Position numbers and translations under genes: made by a program | Source: Limnohabitans sp. | GTDB taxonomy: Bacteria; Pseudomonadota; Gammaproteobacteria; Burkholderiales; Burkholderiaceae_C | Assembly (NCBI GenBank): GCA_024641725.1 | Contig: JAHECM010000019.1 | Location: forward strand, 1-12,352 | Direction of reading: 5' to 3' | Length of the DNA: 12,352 nucleotides | In this document: piece by piece, positions 12,211-12,352 of the stretch | Position numbering within the stretch: the first letter of the stretch is position 1 | How the letters are laid out: every line of letters starts with the position of its first letter | The notes under the pieces: generated by a model | What the model was told of the DNA's origin: nothing | Databases searched by the model: none | The model's input: only the letters and a program-made list of their open reading frames with translations

Positions 12211-12352
12211 ATGGAACTAGTTTTATTTGAAATCGGCCAAAGCCGGTTCGCGCTGAAGGCCTCTTCGGTGAGCAAAGTGCTGGATGCTTTGTTGGTCACG
12301 CCCTTGCCCTATGCGCCGCAAGACGTCGAGGGCTTGGTGAACGTCGCCGGCG
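12211..12352 (+). CDS. CheW-domain protein, 5' part (runs off window)
   Basis: From the ATG at 12211 the frame stays open to the window end (47 complete codons) and reads MELVLFEIGQSRFALKASSV, then SKVLDALLVTPLPYAPQDVE and GLVNVAG. This is the first half of a CheW fold: the LVFxIGxxxFAL strand, the regulator-like V-x-x-V-L stretch, the T-P-L-P and the GLVNV(R/A)G block. CheW proteins link chemoreceptors to the CheA kinase by forming the signalling array. GGA at 12201-12203 is a weak ribosome site. Whether this is a lone CheW, a CheV-type protein with a receiver, or the start of something longer cannot be told from the part shown. Its presence makes a chemosensory role for the upstream PAS and cyclase genes more likely. 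Confidence 0.87.
   Translation, partial: MELVLFEIGQSRFALKASSVSKVLDALLVTPLPYAPQDVEGLVNVAG

Overview
The window looks like a chromosomal segment of a Gram-negative betaproteobacterium, most likely Burkholderiales and probably Comamonadaceae. This is inferred from protein style, not from a search. The support is the recO-pdxJ-acpS gene order, a PdxJ of the 'SVNVNK...IHPRPDERHI' type, a class II LysRS, and a GC-rich coding style in the first half. No rRNA, tRNA, CRISPR array, insertion sequence or prophage gene was recognised.

Region 1 (1-3286, all + strand) is a tight housekeeping operon. It holds the 3' part of recO (recombination repair), pdxJ (vitamin B6 synthesis), acpS (acyl-carrier-protein activation), nagZ (peptidoglycan recycling) and a small single-span membrane protein. 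recO/pdxJ and pdxJ/acpS share 4-base ATGA overlaps. Region 2 (3287-3651) is a non-coding gap between convergent genes. It carries a 20-bp perfect palindrome and two stem-loops. Region 3 (3652-5945) has lysS on the - strand and a divergent YggT-family membrane protein on the + strand, which ends in a hairpin shared with the next convergent gene.

Region 4 (5979-12352) is a signal-transduction cluster. A 1224-residue membrane sensor histidine kinase on the - strand (HAMP-like, GAF and several PAS-like domains, HisKA, HATPase) has no receiver of its own. It is divergent from a + strand series: a stand-alone CheY-like receiver, a receiver fused to a class III adenylate cyclase, an Aer-like PAS protein without a transducer domain, a doubtful 68-codon ORF, and the start of a CheW-domain protein cut by the window edge. 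The 151-bp divergent gap holds five inverted repeats and a three-copy 9-bp direct repeat around an extended -10 promoter and a strong Shine-Dalgarno site.

Inferred model: the kinase senses a membrane or redox signal and phosphorylates the free receiver and/or the cyclase's receiver, so that cAMP output is set by phosphorelay. The Aer-like PAS protein and CheW suggest a chemosensory arm continuing to the right. An 11-base homopolymer inside the kinase gene is a possible on/off slippage site. This region is the best candidate for a little-described system.
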